From the NCBI GenBank assembly GCA_002021875.1, contig CP018627.1, positions 11,948,216 to 12,012,215 on the forward strand: a stretch of DNA of 64,000 bases, written 5' to 3'. Of this stretch, positions 47,736-56,081 are shown in pieces. Numbering within the stretch: the first letter of the stretch is position 1; every line of letters begins with the position of its first letter. The stretch comes from Streptomyces hygroscopicus. Lineage in GTDB: Bacteria > Actinomycetota > Actinomycetes > Streptomycetales > Streptomycetaceae. Both the position numbers and the translations under genes were made by a program. The notes beneath the pieces were generated by a model, which was not told the origin of the DNA, ran no database searches, and saw nothing but the letters and a program-made list of their open reading frames with translations.

Positions 47736-48475
47736 CCGCGGCCACCTACCAGTACGTCGACCTGCCCGACGCCTCCGTCGTCACCACCCGCGCCCTGCTC
47801 ACCGCCCGCGAGAACATCTCCGACACGGTCGCTGCCCGCGCGATGATGTGCATCCATGGCGGCGCCGGCTTCGGCAAGACCCTCGCGGTCAACACCTGCT
47901 TGCGCGCACTCGAACCCGGCGAGGACGTCCGAAAGATCACCTTCCGGGCCCGGCCCACGGCCCGCGCGGTGCGCTACGAGTTGTTCACCGCGCTCGACCT
48001 GGCCGGCGAGCCACCGCGCCACCCCAGCGAGTTCGACCGTCTGCTGAAGACGGCTCTGGCCGAACGCCCCCGTACCTTCCTCGTCGACGAGGCCCAGTGG
48101 CTCAACGGGGAGGCGTTCGAGTACTTCCGCTACCTGTGGGACGAGCCTTCCACCCAGCTCGCGATCATTTTCGTCGGTGGCGCGGGCTGTCACACCGTGC
48201 TGCGCCGCGAACCGATGCTGTCCTCCCGTGTCTTCATCTGGCAGCAGTTCACCCGCCTCACACCCGACGAGGTCCTCGAGGTGATCCCGCTGTTCCACCC
48301 GGTCTGGGCTGACGCCGACCCCGAGGACATCGCCTTCGCCGACCAGCACGCCGCGCACGGCAACTTCCGCGCCTGGGCCCAGCTGACCGCCCACACCCGC
48401 ACTGCCCTGGCACGCACCGGCCGCCCGCGCGTGGACCAGGAGCTGCTGCGCTGGGCCTTCAGCCGCCTCGCCTGA
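47732..48475 (+). CDS. transposition AAA+ ATPase (ATPase 2, MuB/TnsC-like)
   Basis: A 247-residue AAA+ ATPase with Walker A GGAGFGKT at 43-50 and Walker B TFLVDEAQW at about 115-123. The C-terminal FRAWAQLTAHTRTALARTGR matches the corresponding part of ATPase 1 (FRTWAALTAHLQNVLLTT), so the two are paralogues, but this one lacks the HTH region. It would form filaments on target DNA and activate the transposase. Translationally coupled to the transposase gene. Confidence 0.8.
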   Translation: MTAATYQYVDLPDASVVTTRALLTARENISDTVAARAMMCIHGGAGFGKTLAVNTCLRALEPGEDVRKITFRARPTARAVRYELFTALDLAGEPPRHPSEFDRLLKTALAERPRTFLVDEAQWLNGEAFEYFRYLWDEPSTQLAIIFVGGAGCHTVLRREPMLSSRVFIWQQFTRLTPDEVLEVIPLFHPVWADADPEDIAFADQHAAHGNFRAWAQLTAHTRTALARTGRPRVDQELLRWAFSRLA

Positions 48476-48486
48476 CCACACGGTCC

Positions 48487-49599
48487 ATGCCTTCTGCCCC
48501 GCCGCTGCCGTTCGTCACCGTGGTTCTCGACCGTCACGACGACACGGTGCACACGCACACCGCTCTGGCCGCCCACCATCCGCCGTCCGGCCGGATCACC
48601 CTGCACCCTGGCCCGGGCACCACCAGTGAAACCGGCCTTGCCCACGACCTTCTCGTCGCCCTGGGCAAACCGCCCCTGCTCCCGGGCCGCTTTCCCGGCG
48701 GCCGGCAGCCCGCCTGGGAAGCCGCCACGGCCTGGATGACTGCCCTGCCCGTCACGCGGCTGACCGTCCTGCGCGCTCACCGCCTCACCGCCCGCCGCAC
48801 GATGCGCCTTCTGCAGCTACAGGCCCGCACCGGTATCCACCTGACCCTGGTCTGCCACCGCCCTCACCTTCCCGCCGCTCTGCACCAGGCCCTGCGGACG
48901 GCCGACTACTCCGTCACCGCCGACATCGAGGCCGCCCGCCGCCACTACTACGGCACGCCTACCGCCGAACCCCCGCCCGCAGACGAGCCCGCCGCGGCGG
49001 CCAGCCGGTGGCTCACCCTGCTGGCACTGGAACGCCTCGTCTCCTACGACAGCCCCCGCCCCTGCTCCGCCCCGTGCATGCCACCGCCGATCATCTGGCG
49101 GCACCGCCCACCGCCCGTGCCTCTCACCGCGCCCACTGCCCAGAAGGTCGCCCGCCGGCTGCACGCGGCGACCGCACATCCTCGCCTGGCCGCGGCCGTC
49201 ATTGCCGCGCTGTTCACCGGCGCCTCCCTCCAGCAACTCGCCACCGCACGCCCCCGCGACTACGACATTGCCGCGGCCACGCTCGCCCTGCACGACCGCG
49301 CCCGCTACACCGACGGCTGCGCCGCCTACCCTGTACCGCCCTGGGCGGGCATCTTCCTGCGGGCTGCGGCCTGCTTCACCCGGCTCGTATCCGGCGAGGA
49401 CCAGGAACTGCTCGCCGCGCCAGGAGACCGTACGCCGCTGCTGCGCGTGGCGGAGATGGCCAGGCTGCGCCCGCCCCAGCCGCCCGCGGCCCGCCGCAAA
49501 GGCCCCGTCCGCCGTGTGGAGTGGGACTGGCGAGAGCGGCAGGAAGCCGAGAGGTACGAAGTGATATCAGCCAGGCACGCCAAACCCTCGCGACCCTGA
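48487..49599 (+). CDS. accessory protein of the Mu-like operon
   Basis: A 370-residue protein beginning 12 bp after ATPase 2. The N-terminal part has TRLTVLRAHRLTARRTMRLL and THLTLVCHRP-like strands; the middle (KVARRLHAATAHPRLAAAVI, ALFTGASLQQLATARPRDYD) resembles the helical core of tyrosine recombinases, but no HxxR or catalytic tyrosine is seen. The C-terminus is basic. It may be a DNA-binding targeting factor occupying the TniQ position of the operon (inference); family unrecognised. It converges with tpg. Confidence 0.5.
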   Translation: MPSAPPLPFVTVVLDRHDDTVHTHTALAAHHPPSGRITLHPGPGTTSETGLAHDLLVALGKPPLLPGRFPGGRQPAWEAATAWMTALPVTRLTVLRAHRLTARRTMRLLQLQARTGIHLTLVCHRPHLPAALHQALRTADYSVTADIEAARRHYYGTPTAEPPPADEPAAAASRWLTLLALERLVSYDSPRPCSAPCMPPPIIWRHRPPPVPLTAPTAQKVARRLHAATAHPRLAAAVIAALFTGASLQQLATARPRDYDIAAATLALHDRARYTDGCAAYPVPPWAGIFLRAAACFTRLVSGEDQELLAAPGDRTPLLRVAEMARLRPPQPPAARRKGPVRRVEWDWRERQEAERYEVISARHAKPSRP

Positions 49600-49629
49600 C
49601 CCCTGACGCGGGCGCTGGATGAGGCAGGT

Positions 49630-50187
49630 TCAGCCGATCGAGAATTCGGCGAACTCGACGTCGCTGAAAGCCACGTGCAGCCCGTGGGCCCGGCGGCCCC
49701 ACTCGCGAAAGTAGGCGTGCCCCAGCGCCCGGGCGAGTATCACCGTCTGCTGCTGCTCGCCCGCGCCGGCATCCCGGGCGGCGAACAGCTCCCGGGCCAC
49801 CTCTCCCGGCAGGTCCTGGGTGATCCACCGCACTCGCGGATCGTCCGAGGAGCCTGCCGGAGCCGCGAACCCGAATCGCGCACGGGTATGGAAGACGAAC
49901 CCCTCCGCCTCTGCCTGGGCACGCCGACGGGCCTGTACCCGGGGCTGCCACCGAGCCAGGACCGCTTCCTCGATCGCCCCGACCTGCAGCGGACCCGGCG
50001 GACGACGCGCTCCTGACTTCTTCGTCACCCACCGCTGCACGGTGCGCTGCGACACCCCCAGCACGGCGGCGACCCGCCGAGTGGAACCACCGTGTGATGC
50101 CAGCAGAAACCGCAGGCGGGCCTCGGTGCTTGAAGGAACGGGCCGGGTGCGCATCGCGCGCTCCAGTCCCTGCTCGATCTGTCCCAT
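49630..50187 (-). CDS. tpg: telomere terminal protein Tpg
   Basis: A 185-residue protein, the normal Tpg length. The start MGQIEQGLERAMRTRPVPSS, the HTH VAAVLGVSQRTVQRWVTKKS, TRARFGFAAPAGSSDDPRVR and the tail ARALGHAYFREWGRRAHGLH match Tpg proteins, which are covalently attached to the 5' ends of Streptomyces linear replicons and prime end-patching synthesis together with Tap. GAGAGG precedes the ATG. No tap gene is found beside it or elsewhere in the window, although tap and tpg are commonly adjacent, so Tap must act from another locus or this copy is a spare. Confidence 0.85.
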   Translation of the reverse strand: MGQIEQGLERAMRTRPVPSSTEARLRFLLASHGGSTRRVAAVLGVSQRTVQRWVTKKSGARRPPGPLQVGAIEEAVLARWQPRVQARRRAQAEAEGFVFHTRARFGFAAPAGSSDDPRVRWITQDLPGEVARELFAARDAGAGEQQQTVILARALGHAYFREWGRRAHGLHVAFSDVEFAEFSIG

Positions 50188-50596
50188 ATCCGCCTCTCGA
50201 AGCGGCCAGTCGGCAAGGCTGGCACCTCGCAGTCCGTCGTGTCAGTTCTCCCAGGTCGTCTGCCCCTGCCTGCCGGTTTCTGCGTTCTTGGGACAGCGTT
50301 GGCTGACACAAGCTACGAGCCCTTGGGTGAGCACCGGCGACAAGCTGGCGGCTCAGGTCATGACGGACGTTGCTGACATTCCGGTGTTGTCCTTCTGGTA
50401 CTGAGTCCCCAAGAGGAGCGAGGCGGAGCTCCACCGGATGGAGAACTGGAGTGACCCTTCGACTGCGCCTCGTCCGCGCCGTCGTCGGGCAGGAAGCCGC
50501 CACCGAAGGCCGCCCGCGCCAGGCCCGCTGTGTCAGAAGCCGGAGGACGACGGCCAGGAGTCGGAAAAGCTACGCCGGGCCTGTTCTTTTGAGAGC
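50188..50596. other. no gene seen
   Basis: About 410 bases between tpg and the GNAT gene. A short frame ending VADIPVLSFWY (stop near 50403) may be a gene relic. Several TGTCAG/CTGACA hexamers occur but are not more than expected by chance. The tpg promoter should lie in the left part. Confidence 0.4.
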
Positions 50597-51079
50597 TCAG
50601 CGCGCTTCGGTCCCGGCCGCGCTCCCGGCGAGGATCTCCGAGACCGGGCAGCCCCAGGCTGCGCCCGGCCGTTCGGGCCCGTAGGGCTTGAGCCCGCATG
50701 CCCGGAAGAATGCCAGCCGGCCAGCCGAATCGTCGCCGTCCTGTGGGACTAGGGCCAGGAACGTATGTCCGGCTTCTTGGGCCTGGCGGGCTACCTCGGT
50801 GAGGAGCGCGCGGCCGACTCCGCTGCGGCGGTCGGCATCGGTGACGGCCAGGGTCAAGACGAACGCCTGCTCGCCGCCGTGCGTCTCCCGGCCTTCGGCG
50901 TGTCCGAAATCGCAGTGGAGATGGAACTCGACGACCCCGACAACAGTTCCGCGGACCTCGGCCACGACGACGTCTATGCCCTCGGGGTCGTAGGACCCGC
51001 AGATGGTGAGGCCGGTAGATTCCAGGAGTTCTTCCACCACGGAGTGGTCGGCGTCGGCGATGTCGCGGATCAGGGGCAC
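50597..51079 (-). CDS. GNAT family N-acetyltransferase
   Basis: A 160-residue single-domain acetyltransferase. The acetyl-CoA site is VTDADRRSGVGRALLTEVAR (R-x-x-G-x-G), preceded by FVLTLA and followed by FLALVPQDGDDSAGRLAFFR, with the final FFRACGLKPYGPERPGAAWG as in the GNAT C-terminal strand. Start is GTG 51079 (VPLIRDIADADH); upstream codons to 51169 overlap the neighbour. Substrate unknown. The same orientation as the ImmA/XRE pair makes co-transcription possible. Confidence 0.75.
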   Translation of the reverse strand: MPLIRDIADADHSVVEELLESTGLTICGSYDPEGIDVVVAEVRGTVVGVVEFHLHCDFGHAEGRETHGGEQAFVLTLAVTDADRRSGVGRALLTEVARQAQEAGHTFLALVPQDGDDSAGRLAFFRACGLKPYGPERPGAAWGCPVSEILAGSAAGTEAR

Positions 51080-51168
51080 GGTCTGAGTATCGCAAGGGCG
51101 TGGGTCCGCGAGACGAGGCGACGGCCCTTGGAGGAACCGCCTGCCGGATAGGTCTCGGTGGCGTTGCA

Positions 51169-51747
51169 TCAGCGGCTGCCTCGGGCCTTCGCGCGCTGAG
51201 CTATGAGCCGGGCACCCGTCACGTTCATCCGCCAGCGCGCGAACTCGATGCTGATGCCGAAGCGGGCGGCTACGGATTCGTCGGGTACGCCGTTATATGC
51301 CAGCCGGCGGGCTGCATCCGAGGGGAGGAGCAGTTCCCCGGAGAGCTCTGCTGCTTCGCTCTCCTGGTCGTGGTCGCTGTTGCGGCACTCACGTCCCGAG
51401 GTGCGGAGCAGTGTGGTGAACTCGTGCTCAAGGAGGATGTGAGACATCTCGTGCGCGAGAGTGGAGGCCCGCCGGGAACGTTCGTGCCCGGAGTTCTCCA
51501 CGATCACCCGGCGGTGGCCCAGGCACAGGACTGCTGCGGAGAAGACATCAGGCCGGATCTCGGTGAAGTGGCGCAGGGCGGCTGTCGCTTCGGAGTGGTC
51601 TTCAGCGACGTCGTGCAGGGTGAAGACGTCGATGCCGTAGAGCTCCGCGAGGGCGTATGGGTCCATCGCTTCGTGCGCCGTGACGCCGAGCTCTTCCCTG
51701 ACCTCCAGCGCCAGGCGCTTCGCGTCTGCCTTGAACCCTTTTCGCAC
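51169..51747 (-). CDS. ImmA/IrrE-type metallopeptidase
   Basis: A 192-residue protein with the zinc-metallopeptidase motif HEMSHILLEHEF, where HExxH binds zinc, and a downstream EAAELSGELLLP that supplies the third ligand. Such proteins cleave or inactivate a cognate XRE repressor in response to stress or DNA damage. Its start overlaps the stop of the XRE gene by one base (TAGTG), a coupling typical of ImmR-ImmA pairs. The target is therefore likely the neighbouring repressor. Confidence 0.85.
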   Translation of the reverse strand: MRKGFKADAKRLALEVREELGVTAHEAMDPYALAELYGIDVFTLHDVAEDHSEATAALRHFTEIRPDVFSAAVLCLGHRRVIVENSGHERSRRASTLAHEMSHILLEHEFTTLLRTSGRECRNSDHDQESEAAELSGELLLPSDAARRLAYNGVPDESVAARFGISIEFARWRMNVTGARLIAQRAKARGSR

Positions 51748-52124
51748 TACGCCTCCTTGTCCCGGGGCAAGGCCTTCACGCGTCGCACCGTGGCGTTGAT
51801 GACGGCCTCCAGGTACGCGACGTCCTCGGGTTCGAGATCTTTACGGGCTCGGAGCAGTGATCCGATTTGCGTGACCAGTTCCGGCTCCTCTCGCTGCGTG
51901 GGCGTGTCACCCCCCACCGCGAACTGCTCGGCCGGGACTCCGAGCCACTGCACCAGGGTGATGAAGGCGTCTGCGTCCGGGCGTAGTCCGTTGGCCATCC
52001 GGGAGAGCAAGGACGGGCTGACCTGGAGCTCCTTGGCCAGTTGCCGCCAGGAGAGCTCGCGGGCGGTTCGCTGGGCGTCGAGCGCCGAGTAGAGCGCGTC
52101 GACGTCGATCTGGTCCTTGGCCAT
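51747..52124 (-). CDS. XRE-family repressor
   Basis: A 125-residue protein with an N-terminal helix-turn-helix (LSWRQLAKELQVSPSLLSRM, ANGLRPDADAF). The C-terminal ~50 residues are helical and charged (LVTQIGSLLRARKDLEPEDV). It is divergent from the 43-codon gene, and a perfect palindrome lies in the 127-bp gap, so it probably represses that gene and perhaps itself, with ImmA relieving repression. Confidence 0.8.
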   Translation of the reverse strand: MAKDQIDVDALYSALDAQRTARELSWRQLAKELQVSPSLLSRMANGLRPDADAFITLVQWLGVPAEQFAVGGDTPTQREEPELVTQIGSLLRARKDLEPEDVAYLEAVINATVRRVKALPRDKEA

Positions 52125-52164
52125 TCAGTCCTTCCGATCCCAGGATTCATTTCCGAAACACTGT

Positions 52165-52192
52165 TTGACTATCACAACGATGATGATCTAAT
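52165..52192 (+). promoter_or_regulatory. promoter of the 43-codon gene
   Basis: TTGACT (52165-52170), 16-bp spacing, TCTAAT (52187-52192), close to the sigma-70-type consensus. Transcription would start near 52199-52200, at the edge of the palindromic operator. Confidence 0.6.
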
Positions 52193-52200
52193 CTCGATGT

Positions 52201-52222
52201 ACTGTCTCGAATTCGAGACAGT
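52201..52222. promoter_or_regulatory. 22-bp perfect palindrome, likely XRE operator
   Basis: Each half reads ACTGTCTCGAA; the two halves are exact reverse complements with no spacer. It lies just after the -10 of the rightward promoter and 77 bp upstream of the XRE start, as expected for a repressor binding site controlling both directions. Confidence 0.75.
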
Positions 52223-52251
52223 CAGGATAACCCGAAAGGAACCGACTCACC

Positions 52252-52383
52252 ATGCCCAAGAAGACCTCCACCCCCAGCGGCGGCCGCGGACGCAGCGCGA
52301 TCACCGGCAAGTTCGTCAAGCAGTCCACCGTCAAGCGCCACCCCAAGACCACGGTCAACGAGACCCCCAAGAAGAAGAAGTAG
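52252..52383 (+). CDS. 43-residue basic small protein
   Basis: ATG 52252, with GAAAGGA upstream, to TAG 52381. The product (MPKKTSTPSGGRGRSAITGK..., ending KKKK) has about 14 lysines and arginines and no hydrophobic core. Very similar short proteins (RSAITGKFVKQSTVKRHPKT pattern) occur widely in bacteria beside regulators and are sometimes mislabelled as multidrug transporters. It has its own strong promoter, operator and terminator, so it is the regulated output of the XRE/ImmA switch. Function unknown. Confidence 0.7.
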   Translation: MPKKTSTPSGGRGRSAITGKFVKQSTVKRHPKTTVNETPKKKK

Positions 52384-52410
52384 GTGTGCGGACGGAGACC
52401 GTCCGCACAC
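52384..52410 (+). terminator. hairpin 1 after the 43-codon gene
   Basis: A perfect 12-bp stem (GTGTGCGGACGG paired with CCGTCCGCACAC) around an AGA loop, immediately after the stop codon. No T-run follows, as is usual in Streptomyces. Confidence 0.7.
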
Positions 52411-52420
52411 CCACCCCGAA

Positions 52421-52453
52421 GAGAAGGTTCACCAGGCAACGGTGAACCTTCTC
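52421..52453. terminator. hairpin 2, probably bidirectional terminator
   Basis: A perfect 13-bp stem (GAGAAGGTTCACC with GGTGAACCTTCTC) around a 7-base loop. It lies between the convergent 43-codon and TniQ-HA genes and could stop transcription from both sides. Confidence 0.65.
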
Positions 52454-52553
52454 TCCCGTTCAGACAGATGCGCACGCCCACTTCAGGCCCAGTTCCCGCA
52501 GCTGTCGCGGTTCGTTCTTTCTGATCGGCATCCGAGGTGTTGAGCTGGGCTGA

Positions 52554-55500
52554 TCAGTTGGTTGGTTGGGTCTGGCGGTGTGGTGTGTGCTGGTGGGGTG
52601 TTTGGCGTTGCTTGCGGGCCCGGACTGGGCGGGCTTGTGAGCTGCGGGTTTCCTGTTCCGGGTTGGTCTTGTTGGTGTTGATCAGTTCTGTTGGTTGGTC
52701 GGTCAGGTTGGCTGGGCGGTTGTTGTAGCGGTACAGGGGTGTGGGGCCGTGGATGCCGATGGTGTTCATCAGGTGTTGCTGGTGGGGGTGGAGCTGTTCC
52801 CAGGTGCGTTGCTGGGTGCGGATCCATTTGGTGGTCTGGTTGGGGAAGGGCTGGGCGGCCGTGTGGTGGGTGTGGGCTTGGTGCCAGCTGTGGTTCCAGG
52901 TGGCGCGCCAGGGAGGGTTCCACCACGGGTCGAGCACGGTGAGTTGCGTGTGGTGGGGCCAGGGTCGGCCGGTTCGTTTCACGTGGGTATAAGCGGCTCG
53001 GCGTTGTTTGTACAGCCACCATCCCAGGGGGAAGCCGTCGTGTTCGGTGCGGTAGTCGGCTGAGGTGAGGTGGCCGTGCTGGGTGGCCCAGGCTTGGGCG
53101 TAGGGCAGGCCGGCCGCGAAGGCGGAGGGCGGGTTCTTCAGCCGCGGGCGGGCCGGGCGGGCTGGTTGGGGAGCTTTCGGGGGCGGTGCCAGCGCGCGGG
53201 CGCGTTCGCTGGTGAGGCCGATCTCGGCGAGCAGCTGTTGCTGCTCGGGGTGGAGGCTGTCGTAGCTGGAGCACTGGGTGAACAGCCATTTCGCTGTCGC
53301 GGATGGGAGCGCGTCGAGATCGGCGGTGGTGGCAAGGGAGCGGCCGGTGGTGTGGGTGCGGGCGGTGAGGTAGGTCTGGTGCCAGCGCGGTCCTCCTGCC
53401 GGGTTCCAGTGAGGGTCGATGGCTTCCAGGGCTTTGATGCGGTCGGTGGGTAGTTTTCCTCGGGTGGCGCGGCGACGTTGGGTGCGCAGCCAGGCGCCGA
53501 GGCGGTAGCCGTCGTGGGAGGTGTCTCCGGCGACTGTGAGGTGGCCGTGCTGGGCAGCCCAGGAGCGGGCGTGGGCGAGACCGGCCGCGAAGGCTGCGGC
53601 TTGGGGGATGCGGCGGGGCCGGGCGGTGCGGGCGCCTTGAGCGGTGAGGCCGATGTCGGCGAGGAGCTGCTGCTGGCGGGGATGGAGTTCGTCGTAGACG
53701 GCGCACTGGCTGTATAGCCACTGTCCGGTCCAGTCCGGTGTGCCGGGGAAGCCCTTGTTCGGGGCGAGGGTGTGGCCGGGGGTGAGCTGTGTGCGGGCGG
53801 CCTGGTAGCGGCGCTGCCATTTCATGCCCCAGGGCGGGTTCCAGTACGGGTCGATGCGGGCGAGGGCCTCTTCGTGCGGCCAGGGGGTGTCGAAGAGTTC
53901 GCGGTGGAGGTTGGCCTGGTGTCGTTGTCGGACCAGCCAGCGGCCGAGGGGGAAACCGCCGTGGTGGGTGGTGCGGGAGAGGTCGAGGGTGCCGTGTTCG
54001 GCTGCCCAGGTGCGGGCGTAGTGCAGGCCGGTCTCCATGGCCGGGTGTCGGGTGGCCGGGTTGGGCTGGGCGGTGGCGGCGAGGGGTTTGGTGAGGCCGA
54101 GGCGGGCGAGGAGTTGCTGTTGGCCGGGCTGGAGGGCGGTGTAGTTGACGCACTGGGCATACAGCCACTGCCCGGTGAGGTCGTCGAAGTTGCGGAATCC
54201 GGCTTCGGGATCGAGGAGACTGCCCGCGGCGACGGCGGCGTGGGCGATGTGGTGTTCGCGTTGCCAGTCGGTGGGCCAGGGCGGGTTCCAGCCGGAGTCG
54301 ATGTCGGTCAGCGCCTGGTCGAGTGCGAGGTCGAGTTGGCCGCGTCGTGCGCGTACTCGCTGGCTGTGCAGCCATTTGCCGATGGGGAAGCCGTCCTGGC
54401 GTGTGGAGGTTGGGGCGCACAGGTGGCCATGTTCGTTGGCGTAGGCGCGGGCGTGGTCCAGGGCGGTGCGCCGGGCGGCCTTGAGATTCCGGCGCCTGGG
54501 CGCTGCGCCGCGGGCGCGTTCCTGCGTGAGGCCGAGGTCGGCGAGGAGTCGCTGCTGTCCGGGGTGGAGGCTGCTGTAGGTGGTGCACTGCTCGTAGAGC
54601 CAGGTGCCGAGATTTTCTGTGGTGCCGGGGAATCCGCGTTCGGGGGTGAGTGGCTGTCCGGCCTGCGCCAGTGCCTTGGCGCGGTGGTAGATGCGCTGCC
54701 ACCACAGGTTCCAGGGTGGGTTCCACCACGGGTCGAGGGCGTCGAGGGCGGCGGCGCGTTCGGGAGCGAGCTCGGGTCCTGCGGCCCGCTGGTTGGCAAG
54801 CCACAGGCCGACGGCGAATCCGTCGACCCGTATCGTGTTGGGCGCGCACAGATGGCCGTGCTCGGCGGCGTAAGTACGGGCATGGCGCAGGCCGCGCGTG
54901 AACCCCGCGGCAGCATTCTCGGAGCCCTCCAGAGGCGACGGCGGCTCCGGCTTCACGGGTGCCTCGTCACCGTTACAGCTTTCCGCCAGGAGCCGGGAAA
55001 CCGGGACGGGCCGGTGAGGCGGGGAGAGGCGCCACATGCTCCGCGTCTTCGTTTTGTGTCCGGCTTGGCTGCGGACGCAGGCCCGTACCCAGGCGTTCAG
55101 CGGCCCTGTCGTGACCGCAGCGAGGCGGTCGGCGATCCACGGCCGCTCAAGACGCTGGGCCAGTTCGTCGACGAGGTGGGGGACATCGGCGAGCGAGTGT
55201 GGTTGATGCCTGCCCGCCTCGTCGAGCAGCCGCTGCTGTACACCCGTATCGGCCAGGGCCGCGGCCAGTGTGACGGCTTCGGGGTAGGTGACCGCATCCC
55301 GCGCCGCAGTACGCCGTGCGAGGCCGTTGCCCGCGGCCATCAGCCGCAGCCGGTCGGGCCAGATGGTCTCTTCCGGCCAGGGCTCGTCCCACCATGAGGC
55401 GAGAATCGCTTGCGCCATAGTGAACGCTTCGCCGGCGTGCGGGCAGCGCCGCAGCAGCCGTGCGTGACGGCGCTGGGCCGCTGCGATCTGCGGCAGGTGC

Positions 55501-56066
55501 TGCAGATCCAGCTGCCCGGGCCCGGCCGTCGCTCCGTCGACGACGGGCGCTTCGAGCATCCAGCACTGGTGTTTGACGCATACCCGTGCGTGCGGCGGGA
55601 GGTAGCGGCGTGCTTCTTCCCGGCCCTGTGTGGCTCTCGCGGTGCAGGCCCGGCATCCGGGGCCGGTCGGCGGGATGGTGGCTGCGGTGCGGACCCAGGC
55701 GGCCGGCCCGCTCCCGAGCCTGCTCGAGGGGGCTTCCCGGCTCCAGGCGGGTAGGGCATGGCGCAGGTGTTCTTCGGGCATGCGGCAGAAGGCGGTGACC
55801 ACTGCCCGGGCCTCGGTGTTGAAGACGACTTCGCCGTCGGGTCGCACGGTGAAGAGGTTGGGGCGTCGTCCCACGTCCACGAGTGCGCCGATGAGTTCTT
55901 TGGCCGTGAGCCGGTAGTGGGAGGCGACTCGGCTCATGTAGGACAGCGTCGTCTCGCCGTGCAGTGGCGCTACCCGTACCGCGCCCCAAGCCCCTGTGCG
56001 CCCGGAGAGTTCGGGCTGCTCGCGCTGTGGTGGCTGCGCCTGCTGCGCGCTGATGGCCTCCGTCAC
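52554..56066 (-). CDS. TniQ-HA protein: TniQ domain fused to helicase-associated repeats
   Basis: A 1170-residue protein from GTG 56066, 15 bp after the ATPase stop. Residues ~28-340 are a TniQ domain: VRVAPLHGETTLSYMSRVAS, the zinc-binding GCRACTARATQG (Cys138, Cys141) and ARVCVKHQCWML (Cys163, His166, Cys168). From ~388 come about five pairs of a long and a short HA-type repeat; long units read AEHGHLCAP...GFAVGLWLANQR...LDPWWNPPWNLWWQR, short units GFPGTTENLGTWLYEQCTTY...LHPGQQRLLADLGL. HA domains are three-helix, probably nucleic-acid-binding modules normally found after helicase cores. TniQ/TnsD proteins select targets for Tn7-like elements, so the repeats likely read the target DNA. Last gene of the operon. 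A 788-codon open frame in another phase is a shadow. Confidence 0.8.
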   Translation of the reverse strand: MTEAISAQQAQPPQREQPELSGRTGAWGAVRVAPLHGETTLSYMSRVASHYRLTAKELIGALVDVGRRPNLFTVRPDGEVVFNTEARAVVTAFCRMPEEHLRHALPAWSREAPSSRLGSGPAAWVRTAATIPPTGPGCRACTARATQGREEARRYLPPHARVCVKHQCWMLEAPVVDGATAGPGQLDLQHLPQIAAAQRRHARLLRRCPHAGEAFTMAQAILASWWDEPWPEETIWPDRLRLMAAGNGLARRTAARDAVTYPEAVTLAAALADTGVQQRLLDEAGRHQPHSLADVPHLVDELAQRLERPWIADRLAAVTTGPLNAWVRACVRSQAGHKTKTRSMWRLSPPHRPVPVSRLLAESCNGDEAPVKPEPPSPLEGSENAAAGFTRGLRHARTYAAEHGHLCAPNTIRVDGFAVGLWLANQRAAGPELAPERAAALDALDPWWNPPWNLWWQRIYHRAKALAQAGQPLTPERGFPGTTENLGTWLYEQCTTYSSLHPGQQRLLADLGLTQERARGAAPRRRNLKAARRTALDHARAYANEHGHLCAPTSTRQDGFPIGKWLHSQRVRARRGQLDLALDQALTDIDSGWNPPWPTDWQREHHIAHAAVAAGSLLDPEAGFRNFDDLTGQWLYAQCVNYTALQPGQQQLLARLGLTKPLAATAQPNPATRHPAMETGLHYARTWAAEHGTLDLSRTTHHGGFPLGRWLVRQRHQANLHRELFDTPWPHEEALARIDPYWNPPWGMKWQRRYQAARTQLTPGHTLAPNKGFPGTPDWTGQWLYSQCAVYDELHPRQQQLLADIGLTAQGARTARPRRIPQAAAFAAGLAHARSWAAQHGHLTVAGDTSHDGYRLGAWLRTQRRRATRGKLPTDRIKALEAIDPHWNPAGGPRWHQTYLTARTHTTGRSLATTADLDALPSATAKWLFTQCSSYDSLHPEQQQLLAEIGLTSERARALAPPPKAPQPARPARPRLKNPPSAFAAGLPYAQAWATQHGHLTSADYRTEHDGFPLGWWLYKQRRAAYTHVKRTGRPWPHHTQLTVLDPWWNPPWRATWNHSWHQAHTHHTAAQPFPNQTTKWIRTQQRTWEQLHPHQQHLMNTIGIHGPTPLYRYNNRPANLTDQPTELINTNKTNPEQETRSSQARPVRARKQRQTPHQHTPHRQTQPTN

Positions 56067-56081
56067 CGTCGCTCCGACCTG

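Noticed and set aside
44466..50308. TGTCAG/CTGACA hexamers near both sides of the Mu-like operon as transposon ends
   Set aside because: The match is only six bases, several further copies occur in both orientations near 50240 and 50531, and no longer repeat extends from them, so chance cannot be excluded.
52483..54849. A 788-codon leftward proline/arginine-rich frame
   Set aside because: It is the alternate phase of the TniQ-HA gene; the repeats and W/G-rich motifs are found only in the 52554-56066 frame.
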